Source: JAJUFS01 sp964599565
GTDB lineage: Bacteria; Pseudomonadota; Gammaproteobacteria; Natronospirales; JAJUFS01
Assembly: GCA_964599565.1 (NCBI GenBank)
Contig: CAZRFE010000011.1
Span: 1-44,703, forward strand
Length of the DNA: 44,703 nt
Direction of reading: 5' to 3'
The notes below the pieces were generated by a model, which searched no databases, was not told the DNA's origin, and worked only from the letters and a program-made list of their open reading frames with translations. The position numbers were made by a program, and so were the translations under genes. This document shows, in pieces, positions 1 through 7,587 of the stretch (position 1 is the stretch's first letter; the number at the start of each line of letters is the position of its first letter).

Positions 1-8
1 GGAGGAAC

Positions 9-55
9 TGGTGGGCCGTGAAGGATTCGAACCTTCGACCAATTGGTTAAAAGCC
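9..55 (-). repeat. attL: attL core: 47-bp att repeat, displaced tRNA-Lys 3' end
   Basis: This 47-bp block is identical to 44649-44695. On the minus strand it reads as the 3' part of a tRNA-Lys: anticodon loop CTTTTAA, T-arm with loop TTCGAAT, acceptor 3' strand and encoded CCA, with the last A at position 9. Beyond position 55 the sequence no longer matches a tRNA, so this is the displaced copy left by integration. Bases 1-8 are host DNA. Confidence 0.93.
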
Positions 56-189
56 CGCTACTCAATTTTACGGGGTAATAGAAACAACAACTTACGGATG
101 GGGCGCTCGTGGCAATTGCGCTACTCGGTGCAACAAAGTGACACTAATCCCCGCGAATTTCCCGTTCGTGATTTTGCGGAGCGTGTGTC
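56..189. other. leader between attL and the SRAP gene
   Basis: No gene is seen in these 134 bases. A GGAG sequence at 178-181 lies 8 nt before the ATG at 190 and should be its ribosome binding site. No convincing -35/-10 pair was found, although some promoter must be here if the SRAP gene is expressed from the prophage. Confidence 0.4.
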
Positions 190-840
190 ATGTGTGGTCG
201 CTTCACTCTGCGACAGGAGTATCCGGAAGCTGGCATCGGTTCAACAGTGACATGGAACCAGTCGCCGGGAATGGATGTTGTGACGGTTCGCCGAGACGGA
301 AACAAGCACGCCGTCTCGCGCGTGCGCTGGGGCTTCCTGACGCACGGCATGAAGCACGCCTACCCGAATGCGCAGATGGAGAATGCGAACCGTCCGGGAT
401 CATTGTGGGCGTCGTCGCTGCGGAGTCGGCGCTGTATCGTGCCGGCAGATGGCTGGTACGAATGGCCGCGGATCGGGCATCGCGTGAACGACAAGAAGCG
501 GCCACACTTCATCCGCTTCCGAGATGATCGGCTGTTCGGGTTCGCCGGCATCTGGACGCGGTACGGTGCCGAGGATCCGCGCGAGAGCCTGGCGGTCCTG
601 ACGACGGAGCCGAACGAACTGATGAACGCCCTGCCGCACGAGCGAATGCCGGTGATTGTCGATCGCGCGGAATGGGCGCGCTGGCTTGATCCGGAAACGC
701 CGGGGAACCGCTTGCTCACGATGGCGCGGCCGTGGCCAAAGGACGATCTGGAGATGTGGCCCGTTGATCCGTGGATGAACACGCCGAAGCACAATGAGCC
801 GAAGTGCATCGAACCGGTCGGGAAGGTCGTGCGGTTATGA
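190..840 (+). CDS. SRAP domain protein (YedK/HMCES-like abasic-site shield)
   Basis: This 216-aa protein belongs to the SOS response-associated peptidase family. Members use Cys2 to form a covalent bond with abasic sites in single-stranded DNA. The catalytic set is visible: Cys2 directly after Met1 (MCGRF), Asn60 in the NAQMEN block, Glu91 in RRCIVPADGWYEW and His150 in PHERMP. Length is normal for the family. The start is fixed because Cys must be residue 2, and GGAG lies upstream. It is transcribed toward the lysis genes, away from attL, and overlaps the next gene by ATGA. Its position at the prophage edge suggests an accessory gene expressed in the lysogen (inference). Confidence 0.93.
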   Translation: MCGRFTLRQEYPEAGIGSTVTWNQSPGMDVVTVRRDGNKHAVSRVRWGFLTHGMKHAYPNAQMENANRPGSLWASSLRSRRCIVPADGWYEWPRIGHRVNDKKRPHFIRFRDDRLFGFAGIWTRYGAEDPRESLAVLTTEPNELMNALPHERMPVIVDRAEWARWLDPETPGNRLLTMARPWPKDDLEMWPVDPWMNTPKHNEPKCIEPVGKVVRL

Positions 841-1052
841 AATTCGAGGGCGAGTGGATCGATTGCGCGGAACGCCTGCCGCCAGAGAACGGGATGTATC
901 TCGTGACGTGCGAATACCTTCACAACGGCGAGCGTTTCACGGATACGTCGTTGTGGGAGGATCGCTGGGAAATCAACGCCCTTGGCAACGACTACGCGAA
1001 GCGCTTCAAGGTCGTAGCGTGGGCAGAGTATCCGGAACCGTGGAGGGGATGA
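837..1052 (+). CDS. DUF551-like small protein
   Basis: A 71-aa protein with the DUF551 pattern: an early Trp-Ile, then the RLPPENGMYLV block, and a C-terminal VAWAEYPEP block similar to the usual HW.PLPE. The function of DUF551 is unknown. The start ATG overlaps the SRAP stop (ATGA), which suggests translational coupling. A second DUF551 gene lies at 25067-25261. Confidence 0.7.
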   Translation: MKFEGEWIDCAERLPPENGMYLVTCEYLHNGERFTDTSLWEDRWEINALGNDYAKRFKVVAWAEYPEPWRG

Positions 1053-1282
1053 TGGAACGAAAGCAATGGACGGACAAGGAGTTGTGCGAAATCTTCAGTG
1101 TGACGCCGGAGGAGTTGACTGATGCCACTTGGCTGCGCGGGGTCTTGAAAGATCGGCTGGCTCAGATCGAGCAAGACCGGGATGACGCCGCCAAGCTCAG
1201 GACGCCTCGCCTGACCGCTCCGCCCGCAGAATCTCCTGCAGCGCCTTTATTCTTTCGTCGGCGTCGCGGGCGGCTCGAATAA
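1049..1282 (+). CDS. small hypothetical protein after the SRAP operon
   Basis: A 77-aa frame with GGAGG just before ATG 1049, overlapping the previous stop. Its N-terminal 50 residues look like a soluble helical protein (TDKELCEIFSVTPEELTD). The last ~28 residues run antisense into the end of Rz (from 1197) and are Pro/Arg rich, so the true C-terminus is uncertain. Not recognised. Confidence 0.5.
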   Translation: MMERKQWTDKELCEIFSVTPEELTDATWLRGVLKDRLAQIEQDRDDAAKLRTPRLTAPPAESPAAPLFFRRRRGRLE

Positions 1283-1673
1283 TTCTTGCCGCACTTGCTG
1301 CTCGGTCGTCGGCTCCTGCATCAGTTCCGCCGGTACCGGGGGCAGCGTCGGGCAGACCAGCCTCGCACTGCTGCCATCGGTCGCGCAGCCTGACAGCGCC
1401 AGACCGCAGATCAGCCACAAGCCTTTCGTTTTCACGTTGCGCCTCCTGTTTGCCCTGTTGGTATGCCGCATCAACGGCGGCAATGGCGTTCTCGAGCGCG
1501 GTTTCCTTCGCGCGCGCCTGCCGCTCCGCCTCCAGTTCCGCCGCACGGTCCGCCTTCAGATGCGTCTGAAAGTCCCGGTCCTTCGCCGCGGCGGTGTGCT
1601 CGCTGCCGTAGTGGTAGCCCGCGCCAGCGGCAACAGCCGCCAGCAGCAGGGCGAGCATTCCGGTTCGCCACAT
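1197..1673 (-). CDS. Rz: Rz-like inner-membrane spanin
   Basis: A 158-aa i-spanin. An N-terminal signal anchor (about residues 5-22, rich in Leu/Ala) is followed by a long charged, Ala/Glu-rich periplasmic helix likely to form a coiled coil. i-Spanins pair with the Rz1 lipoprotein to fuse inner and outer membranes in the last step of lysis. AGGAG lies 8 nt before the ATG. The gene is the last of the lysis cassette and contains Rz1 in another frame, the classical nested arrangement. Confidence 0.88.
   Translation of the reverse strand: MWRTGMLALLLAAVAAGAGYHYGSEHTAAAKDRDFQTHLKADRAAELEAERQARAKETALENAIAAVDAAYQQGKQEAQRENERLVADLRSGAVRLRDRWQQCEAGLPDAAPGTGGTDAGADDRAASAARIIRAARDADERIKALQEILRAERSGEAS
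1247..1435 (-). CDS. Rz1: Rz1-like outer-membrane spanin lipoprotein, nested in Rz
   Basis: The frame lies entirely inside Rz. From a GTG start it gives 62 aa: basic N-terminus (VKTKG), hydrophobic h-region and lipobox ALSGC, so Cys is about residue 16. The mature part is proline rich (CPTLPPVPAEL, EPPATPTKE), as in Rz1 proteins. GTG 1435 was chosen because it places a normal lipoprotein signal directly before the Cys; the frame upstream of it is Arg-rich noise. Confidence 0.85.
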   Translation of the reverse strand: MKTKGLWLICGLALSGCATDGSSARLVCPTLPPVPAELMQEPTTEQQVRQELFEPPATPTKE

Positions 1674-1677
1674 GGCG

Positions 1678-2085
1678 CTACTCCTTATTTATACGAGGCC
1701 ACCAGACCTCAAAGACCAGCCGCCACATCCACGGCGATGAGACGGCCAGCAGCAGCACCAGCCAGGGGACGATGAACCAGCCCCACACCGGGACCGGGTG
1801 CGTAAGGCCAATCCCGATCGCCGCGGATCCTGACGGCAGCGCGGCGGTCAGCATGGCCGTCCGGTAGATGCGCCGCTGGTTCTCCGGCGAGTCCCACGGC
1901 CGCGGAATGCACAGCCGCTTGCGGGCCTCGGTCAGGCCCCAGCTGACGCCGTACGTTAGGACGATGATGAGCAGCGTCACGACGGACCAGTAGAGGAACC
2001 CAGCCGGCAGCGCGCCGACGGAATGCAGCCACACGATTCCACCGCCGATCGAGGCGAGCACGCCCGCCCAGGTCCACTGGTTCAT
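1678..2085 (-). CDS. multi-pass membrane protein, putative holin
   Basis: A 135-aa protein with three or four hydrophobic segments: near residues 5-24, 28-50 (GFLYWSVVTLLIIVLTYG), 80-95 and 100-118 (WGWFIVPWLVLLLAV). It lies between the endolysin and Rz, where a holin is expected. The start ATG overlaps the amidase stop (ATGA), with GAGGG upstream. The holin role is inferred from topology and position only; the protein at 2558-2788 is an alternative candidate. Confidence 0.65.
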   Translation of the reverse strand: MNQWTWAGVLASIGGGIVWLHSVGALPAGFLYWSVVTLLIIVLTYGVSWGLTEARKRLCIPRPWDSPENQRRIYRTAMLTAALPSGSAAIGIGLTHPVPVWGWFIVPWLVLLLAVSSPWMWRLVFEVWWPRINKE

Positions 2086-2561
2086 AGCGCCGCCCTCAGC
2101 TTGTCCCACGGGAAGCCGCGACCCGGGTCCCTTTTGCGAGCCGGGTCGATGTCGCAATGCCCGTCAATCTGCGTGATGCCCCAGCGCGCGACCCATTCCG
2201 CGATCCAGCGCGCGCCGGCGAGCAGCTGTGCGTCACTCACCCACGGCCGGTCCATCGCGCGGTAGAGCGACGCGATGTCGTGGTCGCCGGGTACGAGGAA
2301 TTCAATGCCGAGCGAATCGGTGTTGAAGCCCTTCGCGTGATACGCGCCCTGCGTATCCTCGCGGCACTTGATGATGTTGCCGGTCGGCGTGACGAGCGCG
2401 TGCGCCGAGAGCTTGATGGATTCCAGGAAGTGCGAAGCATCCTTGCCGCCGACGCGCTCGCCTATCGCGTGCACGACGATGCGCCTGGGGTTGTTCGGAA
2501 TGATCTGCTTCGTGACCTTGTCTCGGCGGTCACCGTACGGATTCGGGCGGTGGATAATCAT
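2082..2561 (-). CDS. N-acetylmuramoyl-L-alanine amidase endolysin (Amidase_2)
   Basis: A 159-aa single-domain amidase that would cleave the MurNAc-L-Ala bond of peptidoglycan. Zinc ligands can be placed at His31 (RIVVHAIGE), His135 (DGHCDIDP) and Asp145 (KRDPGRGFPW), with Lys143 as the usual catalytic lysine of this T7-lysozyme/PGRP-type fold. There is no signal peptide, so export should depend on a holin. It overlaps both neighbours by ATGA. Confidence 0.92.
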   Translation of the reverse strand: MIIHRPNPYGDRRDKVTKQIIPNNPRRIVVHAIGERVGGKDASHFLESIKLSAHALVTPTGNIIKCREDTQGAYHAKGFNTDSLGIEFLVPGDHDIASLYRAMDRPWVSDAQLLAGARWIAEWVARWGITQIDGHCDIDPARKRDPGRGFPWDKLRAAL

Positions 2562-2788
2562 GGCTTGTCCGCCTTCTGCTTGAGTTCTTCCTTCACTTCA
2601 TCGACCGATTTGCGGATGTACCGGATGTCCGCCGCCATCACCGCGACGGTTTCCGAGTCCGCCTTGTGCCGCTCCAGTTCCGTGAGGCGACTGTCGATGT
2701 TCGCGTATCCCAGCGAACCGGCGACAAGTACGCCCGCGACTTTGAAGATGCCGCCCCAGTCGATCTGCTGAAGGTCTTGCAGGCTCAT
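2558..2788 (-). CDS. XhlA-like small membrane protein with coiled coil
   Basis: A 76-aa protein with a membrane-prone segment at about residues 13-30 (GIFKVAGVLVAGSLGYA), then a charged helix with a heptad-like pattern (SRLTELERHK, IRKSVDEVKEELKQK). This resembles XhlA/hemolysin-type holin accessory proteins. It is the first gene of the lysis cassette and overlaps the amidase by 4 nt. Confidence 0.65.
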   Translation of the reverse strand: MSLQDLQQIDWGGIFKVAGVLVAGSLGYANIDSRLTELERHKADSETVAVMAADIRYIRKSVDEVKEELKQKADKP

Positions 2789-2830
2789 CCGTCGCTCCTG
2801 TCAGTGATGGCTTACAGAGGTGTCAGTCGA

Positions 2831-2864
2831 GTGACATACACACACGCGCACGCTCTCCTATACT
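2831..2864 (+). promoter_or_regulatory. possible promoter of the antisense lipoprotein gene
   Basis: A good -10 (TATACT, 2859-2864) lies 32 bp before ATG 2897. The -35 is poor: only weak matches exist at the proper spacing, and GTGACA at 2831 is 22 bp away. An independent promoter is expected because no other plus-strand gene lies nearby. Confidence 0.4.
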
Positions 2865-2896
2865 TCGGAAACGAATCCCGAACGGAGGAACGTGCG

Positions 2897-3601
2897 ATGA
2901 ATAGATTTGCTGGTGTGATTCTTGGCCTTGTCCTTGGCTTCGTCGTCGTCGCGTGCGGCGGATCGTCAGGCGATGCTGATGCGAACCAGGCTGACGTGAC
3001 ACAGGCCGAATTCGATGCGCTGATGGCGCGTGTTGAAGCGCTGGAATCGGCGTTGACGAACATCAGCGCGCCGCGCGACACGCTTTATGCACCGGCGGAT
3101 GGCGGTGCCACAAAAAGCGGCGCGTTCCAGAAGGTCGCCGCCGATTGGGTAGACATCGGAACGCGCCTCGAATGCCTGCCGACGAATGACTTCTTCGGCG
3201 AGTGGTGTCGCATCATCAGTCCGACCGGGTATTACTTCGGTTTGCCGCTTGGCCTTGGTGAGACGTTTCCGCGACAAGCGGGGCGGATTTACTTCGATCA
3301 GGTTGGATGTACGGGCAATGCCTACATGTACTTCAGTGACGTCGGTCCCGACGCCAATGTGCAAGGATTTGTTACTGGCTATTATCCGAACGGCGCCAGC
3401 AGCCCGGAGGCTGTTTACATGTTTGAGGCAGGTGGCTCGACTGTGAGCAATCTGGTCACCATGTCCTATCACGATACACCCGGGACGCCTTGTACCAATT
3501 TCACTTCCGGGGCAGCGACGTACGCGCCGCTAACCGTGAATGACCCCGAGGTATCTGGCGTCAGTAACGACAACTACGGCCAGTTGTCGATGACTCCTTA
3601 A
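2897..3601 (+). CDS. lipoprotein moron, antisense to the late operon
   Basis: A 234-aa protein with a lipoprotein signal: MNR, a hydrophobic stretch and lipobox VVVAC, acylated Cys about residue 20, then GGSSGDAD. Gly at +2 suggests outer-membrane sorting. Residues ~30-55 form a short coiled coil. The rest is a beta-rich domain with Cys pairs and aromatic repeats (GRIYFDQVGCTGNAYMYF). GGAGG lies 8 nt before the ATG. It is the only plus-strand gene between tail and lysis genes, so a moron role such as lysogenic conversion or superinfection exclusion is inferred. Its stop overlaps the convergent stop of the next gene in TTAA. Confidence 0.75.
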   Translation: MNRFAGVILGLVLGFVVVACGGSSGDADANQADVTQAEFDALMARVEALESALTNISAPRDTLYAPADGGATKSGAFQKVAADWVDIGTRLECLPTNDFFGEWCRIISPTGYYFGLPLGLGETFPRQAGRIYFDQVGCTGNAYMYFSDVGPDANVQGFVTGYYPNGASSPEAVYMFEAGGSTVSNLVTMSYHDTPGTPCTNFTSGAATYAPLTVNDPEVSGVSNDNYGQLSMTP

Positions 3602-3957
3602 TCCTTTGGCAGGAAAGACGCTGTGCGCTCATTGGCCGCGCACAGCGTCAGTCCCTTCGCTGCAAGATCGATGGCCAACTGATTAATATCCTGGAGCAAC
3701 AGGGACTCGCTCTGTGCAATTCTTGCGCGCGGCACCGACAATCCATGTGACAGATAAACAGCGCCTGTCGCATCCGGCTCTGCAGGCAACCCGGCTTCGT
3801 CAACCTGCCACGCCTGACCCTTGAAGCCGCGTACCGATACCTGATCCTGCTGCAGAAGTTTCGCCGTGGTCTCGGTGATCTTGACGCGGACGAAATGACC
3901 ATTCTTTGTCCAGCAATATTCGCCTGCACCGAGCGACGGCAGAGCATAGGTTTCCAT
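3598..3957 (-). CDS. hypothetical protein, last gene of the tail module
   Basis: A 119-aa protein, not recognised. ATG 3957 is preferred because GAGGA lies 8-9 nt upstream; a TTG at 3975 overlapping the tail-tip stop is an alternative that adds 6 residues. The composition is soluble and mixed alpha/beta, with the C-terminal half helical (LLLQDINQLAIDLAAKGL). Directly after a tail-tip gene it could be a small tail or baseplate accessory protein, but nothing shows this directly. Confidence 0.7.
   Translation of the reverse strand: METYALPSLGAGEYCWTKNGHFVRVKITETTAKLLQQDQVSVRGFKGQAWQVDEAGLPAEPDATGAVYLSHGLSVPRARIAQSESLLLQDINQLAIDLAAKGLTLCAANERTASFLPKD
3617..3649. terminator. 12-bp perfect inverted repeat at the convergent gene end
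   Basis: GACGCTGTGCGC (3617-3628) is exactly complementary to 3638-3649 with a 9-base loop. It begins 16 bases after the plus-strand lipoprotein stop and lies inside the last codons of the minus-strand gene. On the minus strand the stem is followed by TTTCCT, a weak U-tract. It may act as a two-way terminator for convergent transcripts. Confidence 0.5.
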
Positions 3958-3971
3958 GTACCTGTTCCTCG

Positions 3972-6900
3972 TCAATCGTTTATCGGGTCTTTGTCGATGT
4001 TATGCGTGATGATCCGGCGACCACCTCGCACATCTGAAGCTGCAAAACTGATACCGCCGACGCTGATGGGCGTCACTTCGCGCTCGCCGATCCATTCGCG
4101 CGTGACGCTCTCCCATGCGAATGAACCGTCATCCTGTTCTGTCAGTACCTTACCGCCGATGATGTTCGCGGCGAGCACCGATCGTCCATCCGGCTGTGTA
4201 ATCGGCGTATCCATCGAACAGGTAATCACTGCGCCGGATTCTGTGGTGATGCGGACGCAGGGCACGGCCTGCGCCGGATAAACTTCACGAATCGGATGGA
4301 GGAACGCATCACCGCCGTCCCAGCATGTGACTACTTGCCCCGCCTTCGCTTCGCGCGCCTGCGTTGCCTCATTGAGCCACGCGTCTGCCGCGACGCAGTA
4401 GGCGCCGCCGCCGCCGTCCGTTTCGCTACCGCCGTCAACCGGCATCTTTACAAAGCCGAAGTAAACGTAATTCTGATTTGATTGCGGGACGTACTTCGTT
4501 TGTGTTGCGAGGAGCGTTACAGTTCCGCCAGCGAGCGATGCGTCCAGTGCGTACCCGTAATACGTCTCATCAAAATTCAATCCCGTCCTATCTGACTGGT
4601 TGTAGCTGACCTGTCCGAAACCGTACTGAATTGTGCACGCCTTGAGGCGCATCGTCGCGGAAAGGCCGCCGTCACGTCCCTGCAAGATGCTTGACCCGAC
4701 GGCAACTGTGACGAGATTGTTCCGCAGGTTCCCGCTGACGATTGCCAACGCCATGCGCTGATCCCCAAGCTGCACGCCGGAGTTCGCCACTGTCAGCCGA
4801 TTGCCTTCCTGTGAAGCTTCGTCGGAGAACAGTGTGGCGTACTCACCCTCCTCCAGTTTCAGCTTGCGGCCCGCGATTACCGATGACACGTTGGCGTTGC
4901 TCTGCCAGATTCTTACCCTCGCCTTTGCGGTTCCGGTGGGCGATGTCACTCCGTTCAGCGTGTAGTATTTCCACCCCGTTGCCGTACTGATAATCGTGAC
5001 ACTCTGCGGACTACCGATTTGCGAATCGCCGCTGTCCAGCCAAAGTACGTCGAAAACAACGTTGCCGCTGTTCAATCCCGCCGCGAAGACCTCGCCGGAC
5101 AGCGAATACGCCACATTTGGCCGCGCGTCTATATCAGTGTAGATTCCCCGCGTGCCGCTGCTCGCGCCGGTGAATCGGACCTGGTAGCCGTCAGGGCCGA
5201 GCAAGCTAGCTACTGTTGCGCCACCGAAGTTATTCCAGAAACGCGTCCCCAATGCGCCACTCGGATTTCGAATTAGATTCGTATGGAGCAACCGCGCTTT
5301 ACTGTTGACGATGCTGCTGAATTCGCTCCGCGCCCCACCCTTGATGGGCGATGTTGCCTGTATCTTGTAGTAGTACGTCGTGTCATCCGTTACCGGATCG
5401 GTGTAGGTATTGCCGCGCACGTCAGCGATATTCGTGTACGTACCGCCCTCCGATGTTGCGCGATAGACGAGAATCTGTGCGTACTCGCCAGCACCGAGCG
5501 GGTCCCATGCCAACGCGTTACCGTTGATGACGGAACTCACCGTCAATCCAGACGGCGTTGGCGGCACTTCCTGCACCAATGCGGGCGGGACATCCGGCAC
5601 AATCTCCGTGTAGATACCGATGCTGGAATCCCACGTGTCTTCCTGCTGTTCGAGGAACGTGACGACAGGCCCGCGCGGATCGTCCTTCCAGTTCACGACC
5701 TTGAACACACCTTCCGCGTTCAACTCAGGAAGGTCGAGCGTGACGTTCTCCCATATCTCGATGTCGTGACCTTTCCAGTTCAACGGGAGGATCAGCGTTT
5801 TCTGATGGCGGGACTTCCGGCCCTCGATGGTATTGAGGTACTGCGCCTCGTAGCGATCGATCGTGGCTGGGAGTTCAAGGTCCTTCCATTCCTGCCGACC
5901 ATCTGCCGTGGCGTACGTCGAGTTCTCGTACGGCACCGAAGCGATGGTCTGGTAGCCCGTCAGCGGCTCGATGTAGCGCGAACGCACCGCGTTCCAGATG
6001 TCGTTGTCGTCGCGATCGAGGTCCGTGATGTACTCGCCTTCGCGCAGCCACGACGCGTCGATCGTCGTCGTCGGTGTGTCGTACTCGCCAGCGAAAAACT
6101 TGATCTTGCCGTCGAGGCCGGTGCACATCACGCCATCCGCGGATGACAGGATCCGCGTCATGTTCTCCAGACAGCCGTCGCCGGTGTCGAGGACGATGTT
6201 GCAGGTATGCCTCGGCGCCAGGACGGTGCCGCCGACGTTGTCAGGGCGCGTGACCGTGTCGTCGCAGCGGTTCGCGGATGCGGCGGCGACGGTCCAGTCG
6301 ATCGTGTCCGGGTCGAATCCACAGCCGCCGTCGAGCACGTCCATGATCGCGTACGTGCTCGCAATCACGAACGTATTCTGTGAGAACTCCCACGTATCCG
6401 GATCATCCGTGCGGTGTGAGCCGGTGCCGCCGTTCGTCGAGTCCAGGCGGCAGTCATAGCACCGCCCTTCCACGAGCGCCGTGAGCTGCGGGATGCCGCG
6501 CGGGAACGCATCATGGAAGGCCTCGTCGTCCTCGACCTTCTCGAACCGGACATGCGTCCGCGCGAGACCCTTGCCCGTTGAACTCGAATCCTGCGAGGGA
6601 ATGTTCGCGTCGAAGTCGCTATCGGCGGTCTCGGAATCCGTGCCGAGGTAGCGCGCGATGCGTACGATGCCGTCGTAATAGGTGTTGCCCGAGACATCGC
6701 CGTACGTGCCGCCCGGCCCTTCGGAAATCTCGGTGTCGTCGATCTTGCGTTCATCGAGCCAGATGTCCGTGATGTCGGACATTCCGGCAGGCGGCGCGGC
6801 GGAATGCGTGACCCCGATATGGAGGTACTTGTTGTTCGTGCCCGACACGCCCATGACGGAGATATGGCCGCCGACGCGCATCTGCCCGAACACGAGATAG

Positions 6901-7109
6901 AGCGGATTCTCCTCGCCGTTGAAGTTGAACTTGATCGACGACTTCTCGGGTTCCGGCCGGAGCCGCTTGTCCTGCATGCGCTGCGAGACGCCCGCGAGAA
7001 TCATGTTCGCGCCGAGGGTGTACAGGAACGTCGATGCGCCGCCCGTGATGGGGGCGAGCGCGATGGACGCGATCCCGAGAACCGCTTTCCCGCCGGCAGT
7101 CTTAGGCAC
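3972..7109 (-). CDS. tail tip / host-specificity protein (J-like) with C-terminal Hint domain
   Basis: A 1045-aa central tail-tip protein. The N-terminus has a hydrophobic Gly/Ala-rich segment (residues 8-40) typical of J-like proteins, then the J/TipJ-type core to about 500. A fibronectin type III domain lies at ~515-603 and a CBM4/9-like jelly-roll (NPSGA ... GWKYYTLNG) at ~605-770. A further beta domain and a Gly linker (GGGGAY) lead to a Hint domain at 905-1037. The lectin-like module suggests binding of a surface glycan. Only 8 residues follow the Hint Asn. It starts within the stop region of the peptidase gene (8-nt overlap). Confidence 0.88.
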   Translation of the reverse strand: MPKTAGGKAVLGIASIALAPITGGASTFLYTLGANMILAGVSQRMQDKRLRPEPEKSSIKFNFNGEENPLYLVFGQMRVGGHISVMGVSGTNNKYLHIGVTHSAAPPAGMSDITDIWLDERKIDDTEISEGPGGTYGDVSGNTYYDGIVRIARYLGTDSETADSDFDANIPSQDSSSTGKGLARTHVRFEKVEDDEAFHDAFPRGIPQLTALVEGRCYDCRLDSTNGGTGSHRTDDPDTWEFSQNTFVIASTYAIMDVLDGGCGFDPDTIDWTVAAASANRCDDTVTRPDNVGGTVLAPRHTCNIVLDTGDGCLENMTRILSSADGVMCTGLDGKIKFFAGEYDTPTTTIDASWLREGEYITDLDRDDNDIWNAVRSRYIEPLTGYQTIASVPYENSTYATADGRQEWKDLELPATIDRYEAQYLNTIEGRKSRHQKTLILPLNWKGHDIEIWENVTLDLPELNAEGVFKVVNWKDDPRGPVVTFLEQQEDTWDSSIGIYTEIVPDVPPALVQEVPPTPSGLTVSSVINGNALAWDPLGAGEYAQILVYRATSEGGTYTNIADVRGNTYTDPVTDDTTYYYKIQATSPIKGGARSEFSSIVNSKARLLHTNLIRNPSGALGTRFWNNFGGATVASLLGPDGYQVRFTGASSGTRGIYTDIDARPNVAYSLSGEVFAAGLNSGNVVFDVLWLDSGDSQIGSPQSVTIISTATGWKYYTLNGVTSPTGTAKARVRIWQSNANVSSVIAGRKLKLEEGEYATLFSDEASQEGNRLTVANSGVQLGDQRMALAIVSGNLRNNLVTVAVGSSILQGRDGGLSATMRLKACTIQYGFGQVSYNQSDRTGLNFDETYYGYALDASLAGGTVTLLATQTKYVPQSNQNYVYFGFVKMPVDGGSETDGGGGAYCVAADAWLNEATQAREAKAGQVVTCWDGGDAFLHPIREVYPAQAVPCVRITTESGAVITCSMDTPITQPDGRSVLAANIIGGKVLTEQDDGSFAWESVTREWIGEREVTPISVGGISFAASDVRGGRRIITHNIDKDPIND
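3999..4397 (-). other. Hint (hedgehog/intein-like) domain 1, in the tail tip
   Basis: This covers residues 905-1037 of the tail-tip protein. It starts at a Cys (CVAADAWL, block A) and has a block-B-like segment (VRITTESGAVITCSMDTPI) and a C-terminal THN (His1036-Asn1037). There is no homing endonuclease insert. The usual block-B His is Thr here, and the residue after Asn is Ile, so ordinary protein splicing is not expected. Cys905 to VRI is 47 residues, the same as in the second Hint domain at 7677-8045. Confidence 0.82.
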
Positions 7110-7587
7110 GGTACACGTCCTGCCATTCGGTTAAGGGTGTGCGGACCGGTCCGCTGTCATCCGGCGTATAGACCCAGCGGCCCTGCACGATGCCGACGCA
7201 CAACCCATCCTCGACGATGGTGTCGCGGATGGCCTGCGCCAGTTCAGAATCGCCGTTGCGTTCCGCGCGCGCGGCGCGCAGCGCGAGGATGCGAAGCTGC
7301 TCGGTGATGTCGAGGTGCTTGGCCGCGATGTCGCCGGTGCGCGCGAGGTTGATCGGGTGCGGACCGTCGAGCAGTTCCTTCAGCTTTCCCGCCACTCCAT
7401 CGGGACCCAGCAGCGCGAGGCCTTCTTCCTGCGAGAGATAGCGGCCTCGGTATTCGGCGGCGGGATCGAAGCCGAGAAGCTTCTCCAGATACCCAGCGAC
7501 GAACAGCGCGCAATCGTTGTTCCCATAGCCGAACGGAACCCCGCGCATCTCCTTGAGATACGCGCGGACGATGAGATCGTTATTCAT
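7102..7587 (-). CDS. DUF6950-like (NlpC/P60-type) tail peptidase
   Basis: A 161-aa protein with the pattern of the DUF6950 Cys-peptidase-like family: PFGYGNNDCALFVAGYLEKL, with Cys26 as the likely nucleophile, then FDPAAEYRGRY. This slot between hub and tip is held by NlpC/P60-type peptidases in lambda (K) and gene transfer agents, which open peptidoglycan during DNA entry. A helical segment of about 38 residues (~93-130, ITEQLRILALRAARAERNG) interrupts the usual GDI ... VGIV beta region and looks like an insertion. It overlaps its neighbours by 4 and 8 nt. Confidence 0.75.
   Translation of the reverse strand: MNNDLIVRAYLKEMRGVPFGYGNNDCALFVAGYLEKLLGFDPAAEYRGRYLSQEEGLALLGPDGVAGKLKELLDGPHPINLARTGDIAAKHLDITEQLRILALRAARAERNGDSELAQAIRDTIVEDGLCVGIVQGRWVYTPDDSGPVRTPLTEWQDVYRA

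Noticed and set aside
5283..6146. 287-codon plus-strand frame inside the tail-tip gene
   Set aside because: Shadow of the J-like gene; composition is typical of antisense reading and no ribosome binding site is present.
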